From assembly GCA_036927565.1 (NCBI GenBank), contig JAYESD010000001.1, positions 136,575,415-136,639,414 on the forward strand: 64,000 bases of DNA, written 5' to 3'. Under the pieces are notes generated by a model. That model made no database searches. It was given only the letters and a program-made list of their open reading frames with translations, and was not told the DNA's origin. This stretch comes from Tuctoria greenei (taxonomy: Eukaryota; Streptophyta; Magnoliopsida; Poales; Poaceae). Within the stretch, counting starts at the first letter, position 1. Each line of letters opens with the position of its first letter. This document shows positions 52,641 through 63,749 of this stretch, piece by piece. The position numbers and the translations under genes were made by a program.

Positions 52641-55318
52641 GAAATCATTTAGAAATCCAACACTTTGTCACACGATGAGAAGTAGGCATAATACAAGAAA
52701 CTGAGGAAAAACAGCACGTTTTTGAATCAACGATTGAGAATACTTGCTCCCAATTATTGACGTACAAGATGTGACTTGTGTAGGACGAAAAACAATAGGT
52801 TTAGAAGAAAGTTTAGTATGTTTGTGACTCATGACAGTAGGTTGTGTGCATTCAAAATTTTGAGCAGGAAGTGTAACACAAAAATAATGCAAGTTTTGAT
52901 GTCCTAGTGCTGAACAAAGTTATGGGGCATATGAAGCATGAAAATCAGCAAACCTAGGACCATAATTCACATGATTTGTACCCAAAATAGCAATGTTTGT
53001 GAATCTATGTCTCGGTAACATGTGTACAGCATATTTTGTTTGGAAGATCTGAGATCTAGCTAGCATTCTTTTCTTTTTATGTTGTTTAGCTAGTCTAAAA
53101 CAAAAAATCAGAAACATGTCCATCTTTATCACAATGAGTACAATGATACTTGACACGATGTGCATGTTTATGATTAAAAGCCATACTTTCATTTTCAACA
53201 GTAGAAGACAAAGTACCAACATTCTTAACAAACATATTGTTAGTGTTAGAAAGAGTTACAATCTTCCTATTTTCATGTGAATCAAAAAATAAGAAATTGT
53301 GGGTGTTCAATTTTCTGATTGGCAAGTGTTGCTAGTTTGTTATGAGATCTAGCTTATTTTTGTTTCATCTTTCCTTGTTTAGCTAGTCTATAACAAAAAT
53401 CTATGATATGACCATCTCTACCACAAAAGGCACAATAAAATTTAACCTTATGTTCATGTCTAGATGCACAAGCAACATGTTCGTTAGCAACCGAATGAGA
53501 CAACACCTCCGCTGAACTAAAAACCATCTCTTTTTGTTTAGGAACTGTTTTAATCAAGCCACTTGCTAGTGACCTAACAACCTTAGATGGATGTGCTTTA
53601 GCATGAGCATGAGAATCAAAATCTAAACCAGTTTTATCATTGCAAGACTTAGATGAATTCAACAGCAAGTTTAGGTTCTTATTTGCATTACAAAACTGAT
53701 CTAGTGTCGTATGCATGTCATCAAGTTTATTGGACAGATCAAGACAATTTTCACATGAAGTTTTTCCTTTTAATTTGCAATTTGAACAACAATTAACTTC
53801 ATGATAATGTAAAGCATTGTTCAAATTAGAAATTTCATTCATAGCATCATGCAATTTTTTATTAAGATCATAACAGTTAGAACAATGCAAATCAATTGTT
53901 GAATAGGTAGCATCTTTCAAGTTTTTATCATTAAGTGCAGTAACCCTCTATTCTTTTCAATTTCAAGCTCAAGTTTATCAAGTGTGAAGGTGTGCGCACT
54001 CCATAAAGAGGACAATTATTCGTATATTAATTCACATGAGGAACAAGAATCATCACTAGGAATCAAAGATTTTGAACGATTAATTTCAGATTCTAGTGAT
54101 TCAATTTTCACAGCATTGTCCCTAGTTTTTTGTCCTTTTTCTTAAGTATAACAGTGGCACGAGGATAGCATCGCACATTTCTTCGCAAGTGGGACATACC
54201 TCTTCATCGTCGCTGTCGTGTTCTGCCTCCTCCATACCTGATCTTGAGTTGCCCGCCATGAAGCACATATTTGCCAAATTTTCTTCCTCTTCGTCACTTC
54301 CAATGTCCACATCACTCGAGCCATGTTCTTGAAGTGCGGAGTCAAAACTGTTTAACAATTGGCGACCTGTAAAACCCTTCTTCCTGTTGTTGTTTGTCGA
54401 GAAGGACTTAAACTTTGTTTGCTTCTCATCATGAGGAGTAGAACCTGAAAGGTTAGGGCAATTTATACGGAAATGTCCAGACTCACCGCATTCAAAGCAC
54501 TGTTGAGGTCCACCATTTTCACTCCTTCTTGTTCTCACATTTTGCAATGCTTTTGAGAATTGAGTAGAGAGAAGTGCTAGCTCATCCTCTAGAAACTCTT
54601 CAATCTTTTCAAAGGTTAGAGGAAACAACAAAACAAGTGTACCACACGACGAAGATTGACTAGACCTAGGTATGTCACGTTGTGAAACAAATGCAAGAGA
54701 CTTGTTGGGGGGGTTTTACGTGATATTATGTAAAGTTCATGAGTTTTTAACTTGGATATAGAACATCTAATGTAAGTTTAATCATGACAGTGGATTCACG
54801 AATAGATGTAACTTTCATCTCCAAGATTGACATATCTAATGCACTTAACAATTGCCTAGCATTCTTAGCATCTGAAAAATTAACATTGACACTACACAAG
54901 TTGATGAGAATCTTATTAAAGCAGGCAAAGAAGTCATCAATTGACTCACTGGTTGCATCTCAAAAAGCATGTACTCTTTTTTGAACAGATCTTGACGTAC
55001 CTCTTTGATTTTGTTGGATCCTTCGTGGTAGTCACATAAAGCTTTCCACACATCGTATGATGATCGAAGATATGCAACACGATCGAAGTCGCCTAGAGTC
55101 AATCGTTGTGTGATCAAGTTATGTGCATTGTTGTTGTTGTTGTCGACATTCTTTATATTGGCAGCCATTACTTGATCATTTGTTGGCATTTCGAAATGTT
55201 TGAAGACCTTTTCGCGGATGGTGAAGCCTTGTGCTTGTATGTAAGCCTCCATACACGCCTTCCAAACCTGAAAATCACTGCAATCGAACATACAAGGTTT
55301 TGCGGAGTATTTCTCCAT
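52641..55318 (-). pseudogene. S3 gag with an extra zinc knuckle
   Basis: 55318-54845 is the UBN2 domain (MEKYSAKPCMFDCSDFQVWK). 54631-54122 holds knuckle 1, CFECGESGHFRINC, fully conserved, and the acidic segment DVDIGSDEEEE. 53920-53354 has the Cys-rich repeat (CSNCKLKGKTSCENC) and knuckle 2 (CAFCGRDGHIIDFC). 53325-53095 and 53231-52920 add a third knuckle, CTHCDKDGHVSDF, with its following KQHKKKRMLARS; S2 has only one copy of this block. The C-terminus is 52892-52668. Several stops lie between frames. Confidence 0.82.
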
Positions 55319-55364
55319 GTTGATTTGTCAAAACACATCCAAATCAATGAGATTAGAACATCGT

Positions 55365-55378
55365 GGCTCTAATACCAA
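55365..55378 (-). other. Primer-binding site of S3
   Basis: On the minus strand TTGGTATTAGAGCCA, one change (C to T) from the S2 site, directly after the LTR. Confidence 0.8.
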
Positions 55379-55379
55379 T

Positions 55380-57213
55380 TGTAGGATCGAAGAGCATGTG
55401 AAAAGCTACCAAAGGGGCGTGAATGGTAGATCTAAAAACTTTTGAGCGGAAGCTATGAAAACCCCTTGGCAGGAAACTAGTCTGATAAGGAAACTGTGTG
55501 TGCGACTGATCTAGATGAGTTCAACCATGACAAAACTAGTATAAATTGTATATAATAAAATTCAGAGAGACACCACAACAAGAATCACGAGAAATCGTCG
55601 AGTAAAACTCAAGTTATGCCCAAAACCCTGCGCGAAAGTCAATTTGTTCTAAGAGAGAGCAAACAGATCTAATACGCTGCAAAGAAACTCGTGTAACTAA
55701 AAAACCACGAATCTAATGATCGTGAAATTCTCATAGATGATATATAATTGAGTTTTGAAGACAACACAAGAAGAATCACGTCAATTGTTGTAGTAAAACA
55801 CGAGTTACGATCAAAACACTAAAGAACGGTTGAGCAATGCAGAAACTCAATGAGAAAGACTTGACGAAAACAAGTCGGACAAACAAGGCACAAAAGCTCC
55901 TCTAAACTACGAATATTTTTAATCAAAACACAAGAGGAACAGCTCTAAACTCGTCTCCCACGCGCTCTGGCCTCCCTTGCTTATATAACCAGACCTTAGG
56001 CCAACCAAGTCCTAACCCGAACTCTAATCCTACTCAGTTTCAACCAAAACTTTCCATAACTTCTCAAGACTCTTCCATACGCAGATAGAAGCAATCTTAA
56101 AACTTCCAAACACCTTAGGAATGTCCTAAACATTCCTAAAACAAGTTAACTTCATGACTCACATGAAACCTTCCATAAACGAACCATAACCACCTCAGGC
56201 GCAGCTTGAGGCATAAACCAACCGGTTTGACCTTTTCGGCCACATCTTCATGTCCATATCTCTTCACCACATCTTGGAACCATGTTGCCACGTCCATGCA
56301 CTCCTTTCACATGTGCAAACACCTTCCAACAACGTCTATGATACCTTCATATGTATTTTTCCTGACCCAAACATGATGCATGACCTCCCGATCAACTCAA
56401 CTACAATTCCTCCTGAACTTGGTTGTTGAACCTCATCTTCTCTCTAAGACCAGTTCAATGGATCCCATCACTAGCCATGTCTTGACCTCATGCAATACCT
56501 ACATATGAACAAACAACCAAATCTTCCGAGCACAAGTCCCCGGCATGACTCTCGTTAGTCCGAAAACCACAACACCTTACGTGAGCACCTCATAGAAGCA
56601 TGTTGCAAACCATAGCAATGTTTAACCACCATAATCAGCCTTAACACATCAAAAATTAGTAAACAAATACTATGCTTTCCTTACTATAAGCCAAAAGTAA
56701 GTTTGAAACATTGCGTGTTAAAACAGAGCAGAACAGAGCAATCGAACTCAATATGAAAACTCTGCGTAGTAACTGTTACTCCCGATATATATTGAGAAAG
56801 TTCGGACAGTCCTAAACCATCGAGGGTAACATTACTTCTGAAAACACATTTGTAAAGATCGACCTGTGTCGATTGACATGCATCTCACGTCTGTGAAAGT
56901 TCGGACAATCCTAAGTGCAAAACGTGTGCAAGTTACGTGAGAAAAGTTCGGACAATCTGAAGCGAGAAACACATGCAACTCACGTGAGAAAAAGTTCGGA
57001 CAATCTGAAACCATCAAGGGTAATGTTACTCCCTAAAAACACATTAAAAAGTTTGGACAGTCCAAAACTATCAAATGTAACATTACTCCCCGGAATGTAC
57101 TAAGTTCGAACAGTGTGTATCGGGGTGTACCATGGTATAAGCTTCAAAACATTGCATGTCAACTATCACTTTTATTCTAATTTCCAATGTATTCAGCGCA
57201 CATAGGTCTCACA
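55380..57213 (-). repeat. S3 5' LTR
   Basis: 1834 bp; plus-strand ends TGTAGGATCG and GGTCTCACA. Its 3' half matches the S2 LTRs well; its 5' half differs and is built of GTTCGGACA modules (56797-57120). Confidence 0.88.
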
Positions 57214-57396
57214 ACTTGCACTTTGCACGAAAGACCGCATCACGAAGAAGTACTAGAACAGCCATGCTGACGGTCGCACTCCCACGAACATCTCGCGGAA
57301 GTGGGCAAAGACCGCCACCAGCACGAAGGAGTTTGGCGACATGTGATGTAGATGAAGGCCTTAGACCTCCAACGGCATCAGGAAGAAGGAAGATGT
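57214..57396 (-). pseudogene. T1 reverse-strand gene, PF04195-like domain, middle piece
   Basis: Right to left: FLMPLEV, a stop, GLHLHHMSPNSFVLVAVFAH, FREMFVGVRPSAWLF, stop, YFFVMRSF. This aligns with FLLMLLDFYGLQLYHLGPHS and FCEMWVGIPPCVELFRTFF of T2. It is bounded by S3 on the left and solo LTR A1 on the right. Confidence 0.75.
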
Positions 57397-58955
57397 TGTT
57401 GGTATTTCTCAACATCTACAGTTCATACTAGCAGCATAGGCTAGTTCTGCAGAGGCACTAGGCCAACCTATGCCAAAGCAAGATGGGTTCTGCAAGCACA
57501 CAGAAAGTACTGTTGTAGCACTTCACACAATAGTATTCCCTCAGGTATCATATTAGATTATCCCAAAGGAAGGAAAAGAGAAGAGTGGCAAGATCAAAGG
57601 AAAAATAGGGCGTTCTAGTGAGAAATCTGGTAGGATGGGTAAATGACGTAGTGGGGGTAGTGTGACACACACCTAAGCAAACTACTCTAAAGGGTAAGAA
57701 TGTCCTAGTGAAGGTCAAGTTAGAGATGGAGCTACTCCTATTGTGCTTTAAATATTCATATACATAGTCTAGTAGTGTACACATGAATATGCTAACGATG
57801 AGTACTAGGGATTGGTGGTCCAGCACATCGTGCATGGTTTTACCCCTGACAATATATGGACAATTCCCGCCTCGAGCCTGTGGAGCCGAACATGGTGGAT
57901 TACGAAGGACGGACATGGCTGTCACCACCTGTCGCATACCCCAACAACTCGTGGGTCTACGAGTCATCCATCGCTACTTAATGATCTAAGCACCACGCTT
58001 ACATGTTAAATAAATACCTTAAGAGCTGCAGTACAAGAACATTCCTAAGGCAATGACTAACCTAAACATCGTTGAAACCAATGTTGGGACCAAGCACTAA
58101 CTTACTCATATTAATACCTAATTAGACTATAGTGGTGGTGTATGATGTTTATGATAACATGATATGAGCATTATGACTAGATCATAATAACATCTACACC
58201 TAGCACATATAAGACTCCACAACCAAAGAAGGAATGCTTTGTTCAAGTATATGAATAAATAAAGACTAATAATATCATTATCATAAAGCACAAAGTCACA
58301 AAATAAAGAAAAGATACATGAGCCATACCTTTCCTAATTTGGTCATGGGACTAGAGGCTTCTCTCTACAGACTAACCTGCAGTAAGGACTAAGAGATGAC
58401 TAGTGTAATACAAGATAGAATGCTTGAGTGGTGTGTGAGAGAAGTGACGCACCCCCCCTATTTATACATGGAGTAAAGCCGGTTCTCACTATAAAAAGCG
58501 TGCAAATAAGTATTCACTGCCTTCAGGGCACCACAGGAGAGTGTCACGAGTCGGCTAACCGGGTTAGGTGCCAGAAACAAATCAGCCGAGCCAAGGGATC
58601 GACCGACCTGGTCCGGCCCCCCCCCCCCCCTCGGCTGTGCTTTTTCGTAGTGGCTGATATGTGGGACCATGCTTCATCGCCTCATTAATCGACGTTGGAT
58701 TCCCACGGATATGCCTACGAATGTGTCCATGGATCAATATGATGCCACATGTCATCACTTGATTGGCTGGGGCGGCACTTTTCAAGGTTGCTCCCCTCAT
58801 TCTCCATCAATTTTGCATAAAAACTCATGCATGCACTATTTCTCCAAGTACAAGTGGAATTATGTCAAATCTAACTATGATGTGTGCAAGAAATATGTGT
58901 TCCTTCACATAATTGTGTTATATCGACGGTCAAAATTTATATATAACGACTGTCA
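57397..58955 (-). repeat. Solo LTR A1 of an Athila-type element
   Basis: Its reverse complement aligns with the plus-strand LTR at 59534-61144: start TGACAGTCGTTATATA, end AATACCAACA. A TATA candidate (TATAAATA on the minus strand) lies at 58459-58466 and a 14-base C run at 58617-58630. The T1 gene reads up to both borders, so only one LTR is present. No clear 5-bp duplication. Confidence 0.75.
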
Positions 58956-59152
58956 ATAGACGTCAAGAGTGCCAACCCGACCAGTAGGTACGACATGAAG
59001 AGGATGACCACGCCGTGCTGCAAATTGGTGAGTGGGACGGTCCCACAGCAGATCATCGGCTTGTACTCGGCCACATGCTAGCCAAGCAGCCACCTCACAC
59101 GCTTCAAATCTTTGTCCGTGCGAAGATGATAGGAACGCAGGCTGGTCACCAT
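58956..59152 (-). pseudogene. T1 reverse-strand gene, N-terminal piece
   Basis: ATG at 59152: MVTSLRSYHLRTDKDLKRVR, then a stop and VILFMSYLLVGL, corresponding to LRKSRLKTEGDLKKVRALMG and FSEYAMVGL of T2. It is interrupted after ~65 residues by A1. Confidence 0.72.
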
Positions 59153-59533
59153 TGGGAAAATTGGTGAACTAGATCTGGATGAAGGTTGAGAACTCGAGCA
59201 CGAAGGGTAAGATGGAGAGTTCGAGCGCAAGGAAGCAAATGGGGGAAGTAAACTACCTTTGGCTGCAAAGGATCCCTTGACCCACTTCCACGATGCTTGG
59301 GAAGACATCATGCACAGTGCCTGGTCCAGTTACGTCCCACGCAACCCGCAGCGCCAATGACAAGGGGGGCCCAGGTCCACTTGCCAGACAGCACAGGCCA
59401 GGCGAGCAATAAACTTAAGCGGTGACTCGAACAGTCTTCCAGAAAGCTGCATGGCGGAAGCGCGGCGGTCGTATCGGGAACCGTTGCAGTTAAAGCCCCA
59501 AATTGTGCAGAGATCACGTCACCACGGTGTTGA
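59153..59533. other. T1 upstream region of the reverse-strand gene
   Basis: It shares with T2 (37258-37600) the GCGCTCGAA..CTCC word, the CAATGACAAGGGG block and TATCGGGAACCG, so leader or promoter sequence of the reverse-strand gene is conserved in both copies. The open frame on the minus strand (59311-59153, Ser-rich) is probably leader. It is cut by A2 at 59534. Confidence 0.6.
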
Positions 59534-61144
59534 TGACTGTTATATACTAATTTCATCCGTCAATTTAACTCAATTATGTGAAGGATTTGTCATTTCTTGC
59601 ACACATCACCTTTCTATCTAACCCAATTCAACTTGGACTTGGAGAAATATGTGTATGCAGCATTTTATGCAGAAAATGAGGAAATATAGAGGGACCAATC
59701 CTATAAAATATCATCCCACCCAATCAGGCGACGACATGTGGCATCCCATGGATCAAATGGCCCACAAACAGAAGTATCCAAGGAGATCCAATGGTGTTGC
59801 ACCCATATACATCAAGGGGACCAACCTGGCAGCCACCTGGAGAAAGCACACGAGAATTGGTGCCTTGACCAGGTCGGCCAAACCAGGGGTTCGGCCGACC
59901 TCTTCCTTGTGCCAAACTCGGTCAAACTCCACGTGATGGCTCCTCCCGGCTCCCTGGAGTCAATGGTGACTGATTCGCGCGCTTTTGGTGGCGGGAACCG
60001 ACCTCAACACTAGTATAAATAGGACCCCCTACCCCTCACTTCAACAGACACCACTTGAGCTTCATCTCTATTGTATACATTATCATCCATAGTCTTAGAG
60101 GAGTTAGGTTGTAGAGAGGAGAGTCTCTAGTCCCAAGTCCAAATTGGGAAAGGAGTAAGGAGTCTCTCTCTTCCCAATCCTACACTAGGAAAGGTATAAC
60201 TCATGTATTCTTTCTTGTATTTGTGACTTTATGCATAATAAAGATAGTATCTTTAGTCTCTACTTATACATATACTTGGGCAAAGCGTTTCTTGCTTGCT
60301 TGTGGAGTCCATGCATGTGTAAGGTATAGCTTCTATGACTGTTTCATCATGAACATATCTCATTATCATAGAACCTATAGACCCCCACTATAGTCTAGTT
60401 AATTATAACATAACTAGGTTAGTATGAATAATTATGTTGTGTATCAACATTGGTTCAATGATGATTCAATTCATTGCCTTAGGATGGATTGTGCCTAGGC
60501 TCTTAAGGTAATTACTTAATATGCTAGTATGGTGCTAGGATAGCTAAGTAGCATTGGATGTCTCGTAGACCCACGGATTGAAGAGGTAGGCAGTAGGTGG
60601 TGACAGCCCTATCTCTCCTTTGTAATCCTCCACGTTCGGCTATGCCACAAGCTCTTGGCGGGAGTCGCCCTAGTATTGCTAAGGGTAAGCCCGTGCCCGA
60701 TGTGTTGAACCACATAGCATAAGTATTCACTATTGATCTATCTTATGAATAATTAGTTTAGACTATGTATATGTACAATAGAGCATAGTAGGAGTACCTC
60801 CATAACTCCCAACCTTAACTAACCTCTAGGATCCTTTTACCCCCCTTAGACTTGAAAGCTTTTGTGTGTGTCACACTACCACAATATTATTTTATCCATC
60901 CTTACTAGATCCTTAACTTGATCTTTCTACCCTTTTCATTTGATGAATGATTGTTATATCTCTACCCCGCCTTCCTTTGGGATCAAATAAATGACACCCT
61001 TGGGAATACTCTTAAGGGTAAATGCTACAATGATATCTCCGTGCGCTTTCGGAATTCACTGTGTGATCCAATAGAACCGTTAACAAGCATTTCTGACACA
61101 TCAGTTGGATATGCTTAGTTAATGGTGCGTAAGTAATACCAACA
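59534..61144 (+). repeat. A2 5' LTR
   Basis: Start TGACTGTTATATAC, end AATACCAACA, 1611 bp, matching A1 in inverse orientation. TATA box TATAAATA at 60014-60021. The first of three tandem copies of AACAAGCATTT lies inside it (61082). Confidence 0.75.
60014..60021 (+). promoter_or_regulatory. TATA box candidate in A2 LTR
   Basis: TATAAATA, also present in the inverted copy A1 (58459-58466). Confidence 0.6.
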
Positions 61145-61260
61145 AGCATTTTTGGCACTATTGCCGGGGATGATTTGTTAGTATACCTTAGGAGCCATCA
61201 ACAAGCATTTCTGGCGCTGTTGCCGGGGAAGACAAATAGATATATAACATGACTAAGTGA
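61082..61260 (+). repeat. Three tandem ~60-bp units with duplicated primer-binding site
   Basis: AACAAGCATTT recurs at 61082, 61141 and 61201. Units 2 and 3 contain TGGCACTATTGCCGGGGA (61153-61170) and TGGCGCTGTTGCCGGGGA (61213-61230), two versions of the Athila primer-binding site complementary to tRNA-Asp, 60 bp apart; unit 1 is a decayed version inside the LTR end. Confidence 0.8.
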
Positions 61261-61335
61261 ATAGGATAGAACCCTAGGTAGGACTGTAGTTTCTTTGTTT
61301 TCGCATTTATATTAAATGTGAAAATAGGGTAGTGT

Positions 61336-63749
61336 ATGTCTGGTTTCCGCCTACCGAAAAACTTTGTTGAAGATCCCAAATCTCTTCTGAGAGACCGACC
61401 TCGTGTCGTTACTCCTCAGAAGATTCGAGCGGCAAAGCAAGCCAGCATTTTTGCACCAACAATCCAAACGCCAATGGCCTAGAAGACCCTTCGTGAGTTC
61501 TCAGCTCCCTCTGCTAACAATGTGCCTATTGGGCCCACAGTTAACACGGGAGATATGAATTTCAAGATCAAAACTGGCCTTATCACTATGGTGCAAGCCA
61601 ACCCATTCTGCAGGAAGGCTAACGAGGATGCAAGTGCTCACCTGCAACAATTCCTCGAGATCTGTAGCACTTTTAAGATCAAGGACGTGTCTCCGGATGC
61701 GGTCCATCTGAGACTGTTCCCGTTCTCTCTCCTTAGGAGAGCGAAACAGTGGTTCTACGCGAACCGAAGTGCTATAGACACTTAGGAGAAGTGTTATACG
61801 GCATTTCCAGCTTTCAGCAAGAGCCCAGGGAATCTATTCCTGAGGCACGGGAAAGGCTTCAAGAGTACATCCTAGCCTGCCCCCACCATGGGATGGATGA
61901 CTGGCTCCTTATTCAAAATTTTTATAACGGGTTGATCCCATCAGCTCGTGACCATTTGGATGCTGCTGCTGGAGGAGCCTTCTTCTCATTGACAGTGCCG
62001 AAAGCTGAAGACCTTATTGAGAATATGGTGTCCAACATGGGATGGAACGATGAGCGTCCCCATACCCGACAGCGAGGCATGCACACCTTGCAGGAGGTGG
62101 ACATGATCGCTGCAAAATTGGACCTCCTAATGAACAAAATAGATGGACAAGCTAGTGGTGAAGTGTTTGGCAATGCCTATGCCCTAGACTCTCACATCAC
62201 GTGTGAAGTTTGTGGCATCATGGGTCATATGGGCAATGATTGCCCAGAAACTCGTGAGGATGCCCTATACCTCACCAACAACGGAAATTTCAACAACAAC
62301 AATGGCTATCGTCCAGGAGGTCAAGGGTGGGGTCAACAACGCCCATTCTTTCAAGGAGGGTACAACAACAATGGCAACCTTGGAAATCAGCCCAACTTGA
62401 GAGAACTTGCCATTAGCCAGCTCAAGATCAACGAGGCCCTATCCAAGAAGCTGTCAGCTAATGACAAGACCCTAGAGAATATCAATGCAAAGATTGAAGG
62501 ACTATCCTCAGCATTCAAGAATCAACAAAGCTTCAACAAGATGTTGGAGACTCAATTGGCACAACTTGCTGCAGTTGTCCCTACATTAGAAAACAACAAA
62601 ATTTCGGGGCAGCCAGAAGCCCCAGTGGAGAATGTCAGCACAGTGGTTACGAGAGGAGGAAAGACCACTCGTGACCCACCATATCCCACACAAGAAAAGA
62701 GGACAACTGAGCCAGAGAAGGAGGATGTCCCAAGTGAATTACTTGGTGAGAAAATGGCCAAACACTTTGAAGACACCAACTTATTGCCATTCCCTCACAG
62801 ACAAAGGAAGCCCACAGTGGATGAGCAATTCAACTGTTTTGTTGAGATCATCCAAAAGATCCACATCAATGTGCCCTTGATTGATGCGATGCAAGTACCC
62901 ACTTATGCTAGCTATCTCAAGGACAAATAGAACAACAAACGGCCATTGCCCACCACTGAGGTCGTCAAGCTTACGGAAGACTGCAGTGCAGCCATCCTCA
63001 ATAGGCTTCTTGAAAAGAAGAAGGACCCTGGATGTCCTACCATTTCATGCTCAGTTGGGGCTCACCACTTTGACAAGGCACTTTGTGATTTCGGAGCAAG
63101 TGTTAGTGTGATGCCCAAGGTTGTGTTTGACTAGCTGAACTTCACAGAGCTGACTCCAACACCGATGCAGCTACAACTGGCTGACTCTTCAGTCCGTTAT
63201 CCAGCAGGTATTGCTGAAGACGTCCCGGTAAAGATTTTGAACTGCTTCATACCTTTGGATTTTGTGGTGCTCGACATGGACACTGTGAAAGATACACCAC
63301 TCATTCTTGGGCGTCCATTCCTAAGCAATGCAAAAGCTCGCATAGATGTGGGAGCTGGAGAAATCCACTTCCATATCAATGGCAAGGAGGAAAAGTTTAA
63401 CTTTCGGCATAGACCAGAACAATGCTCCATGATTCGAATCAAGTATGGGCCGAATTATAAACACATCAGAGAGGTCGAAGTCACACCTCCAAAGGTGGAC
63501 TCACTCATATGCATTCATGAGACGATTAATCTACAAGGAGAATTCGTCATTTCGACCACGCTGATATCCAAAGGCGACGGAATCATCTGTACCTTCCTGA
63601 AGGCCCAAGTCCACCAAGCCGCCAAAGAAGGAATGGCGGAAGAAGCAAGACAAGCCGTCCAAGCCCATCCCTCTAGGCCCGGATGTGAAATGAAGACGGA
63701 GGAATGTCCATCTCATCGGACGGTGGTGAGACCTACGCCAATAGGTTAA
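61336..63749 (+). pseudogene. A2 gag-protease
   Basis: ATG 61336 (MSGFRLPKNFVEDPKSLLRD), stop TAG at 61480, then TGLITMVQANPFCRKANEDA, HLRLFPFSLLRRAKQWFY to 61785. A small deletion with frame change near 61785-61815 removes the usual segment before SSFQQEPRESIPEARERLQE (61749-62930 frame). Knuckle CEVCGIMGHMGNDC at 62202; Asn/Gly-rich and coiled-coil parts follow. Protease at 63087 (DFGASVSVMP) after a TAG at 62928; another TAG at 63132; then LADSSVRYPAGIAEDVPVKI and TPLILGRPFLSNAKA to 63749. It would be particle and protease protein. Confidence 0.83.

Larger units (their letters stand above)
48764..57213 (-). mobile_element. Sirevirus-type Ty1/copia element S3, internally deleted
   Basis: Minus-strand relative of S2: LTRs 48764-50245 and 55380-57213, primer-binding site, gag, and only the end of RT plus RNase H. 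Protease, integrase and most of RT are missing between 52140 and 52640. It is nested in the reverse-strand gene of T1, which continues on both sides. Flanking 5-mers (TGGTT, ACTTG) do not match, so the target duplication is lost or the boundaries are off by a few bases. Confidence 0.87.

Noticed and set aside
48759..57218. Target-site duplication for S3
   Set aside because: TGGTT and ACTTG do not match; host continuity across the insertion is the better evidence.
59649..60013. Overlapping plus-strand frames in the A2 LTR
   Set aside because: Located in the U3 region of an LTR whose inverted copy A1 does not keep them open.
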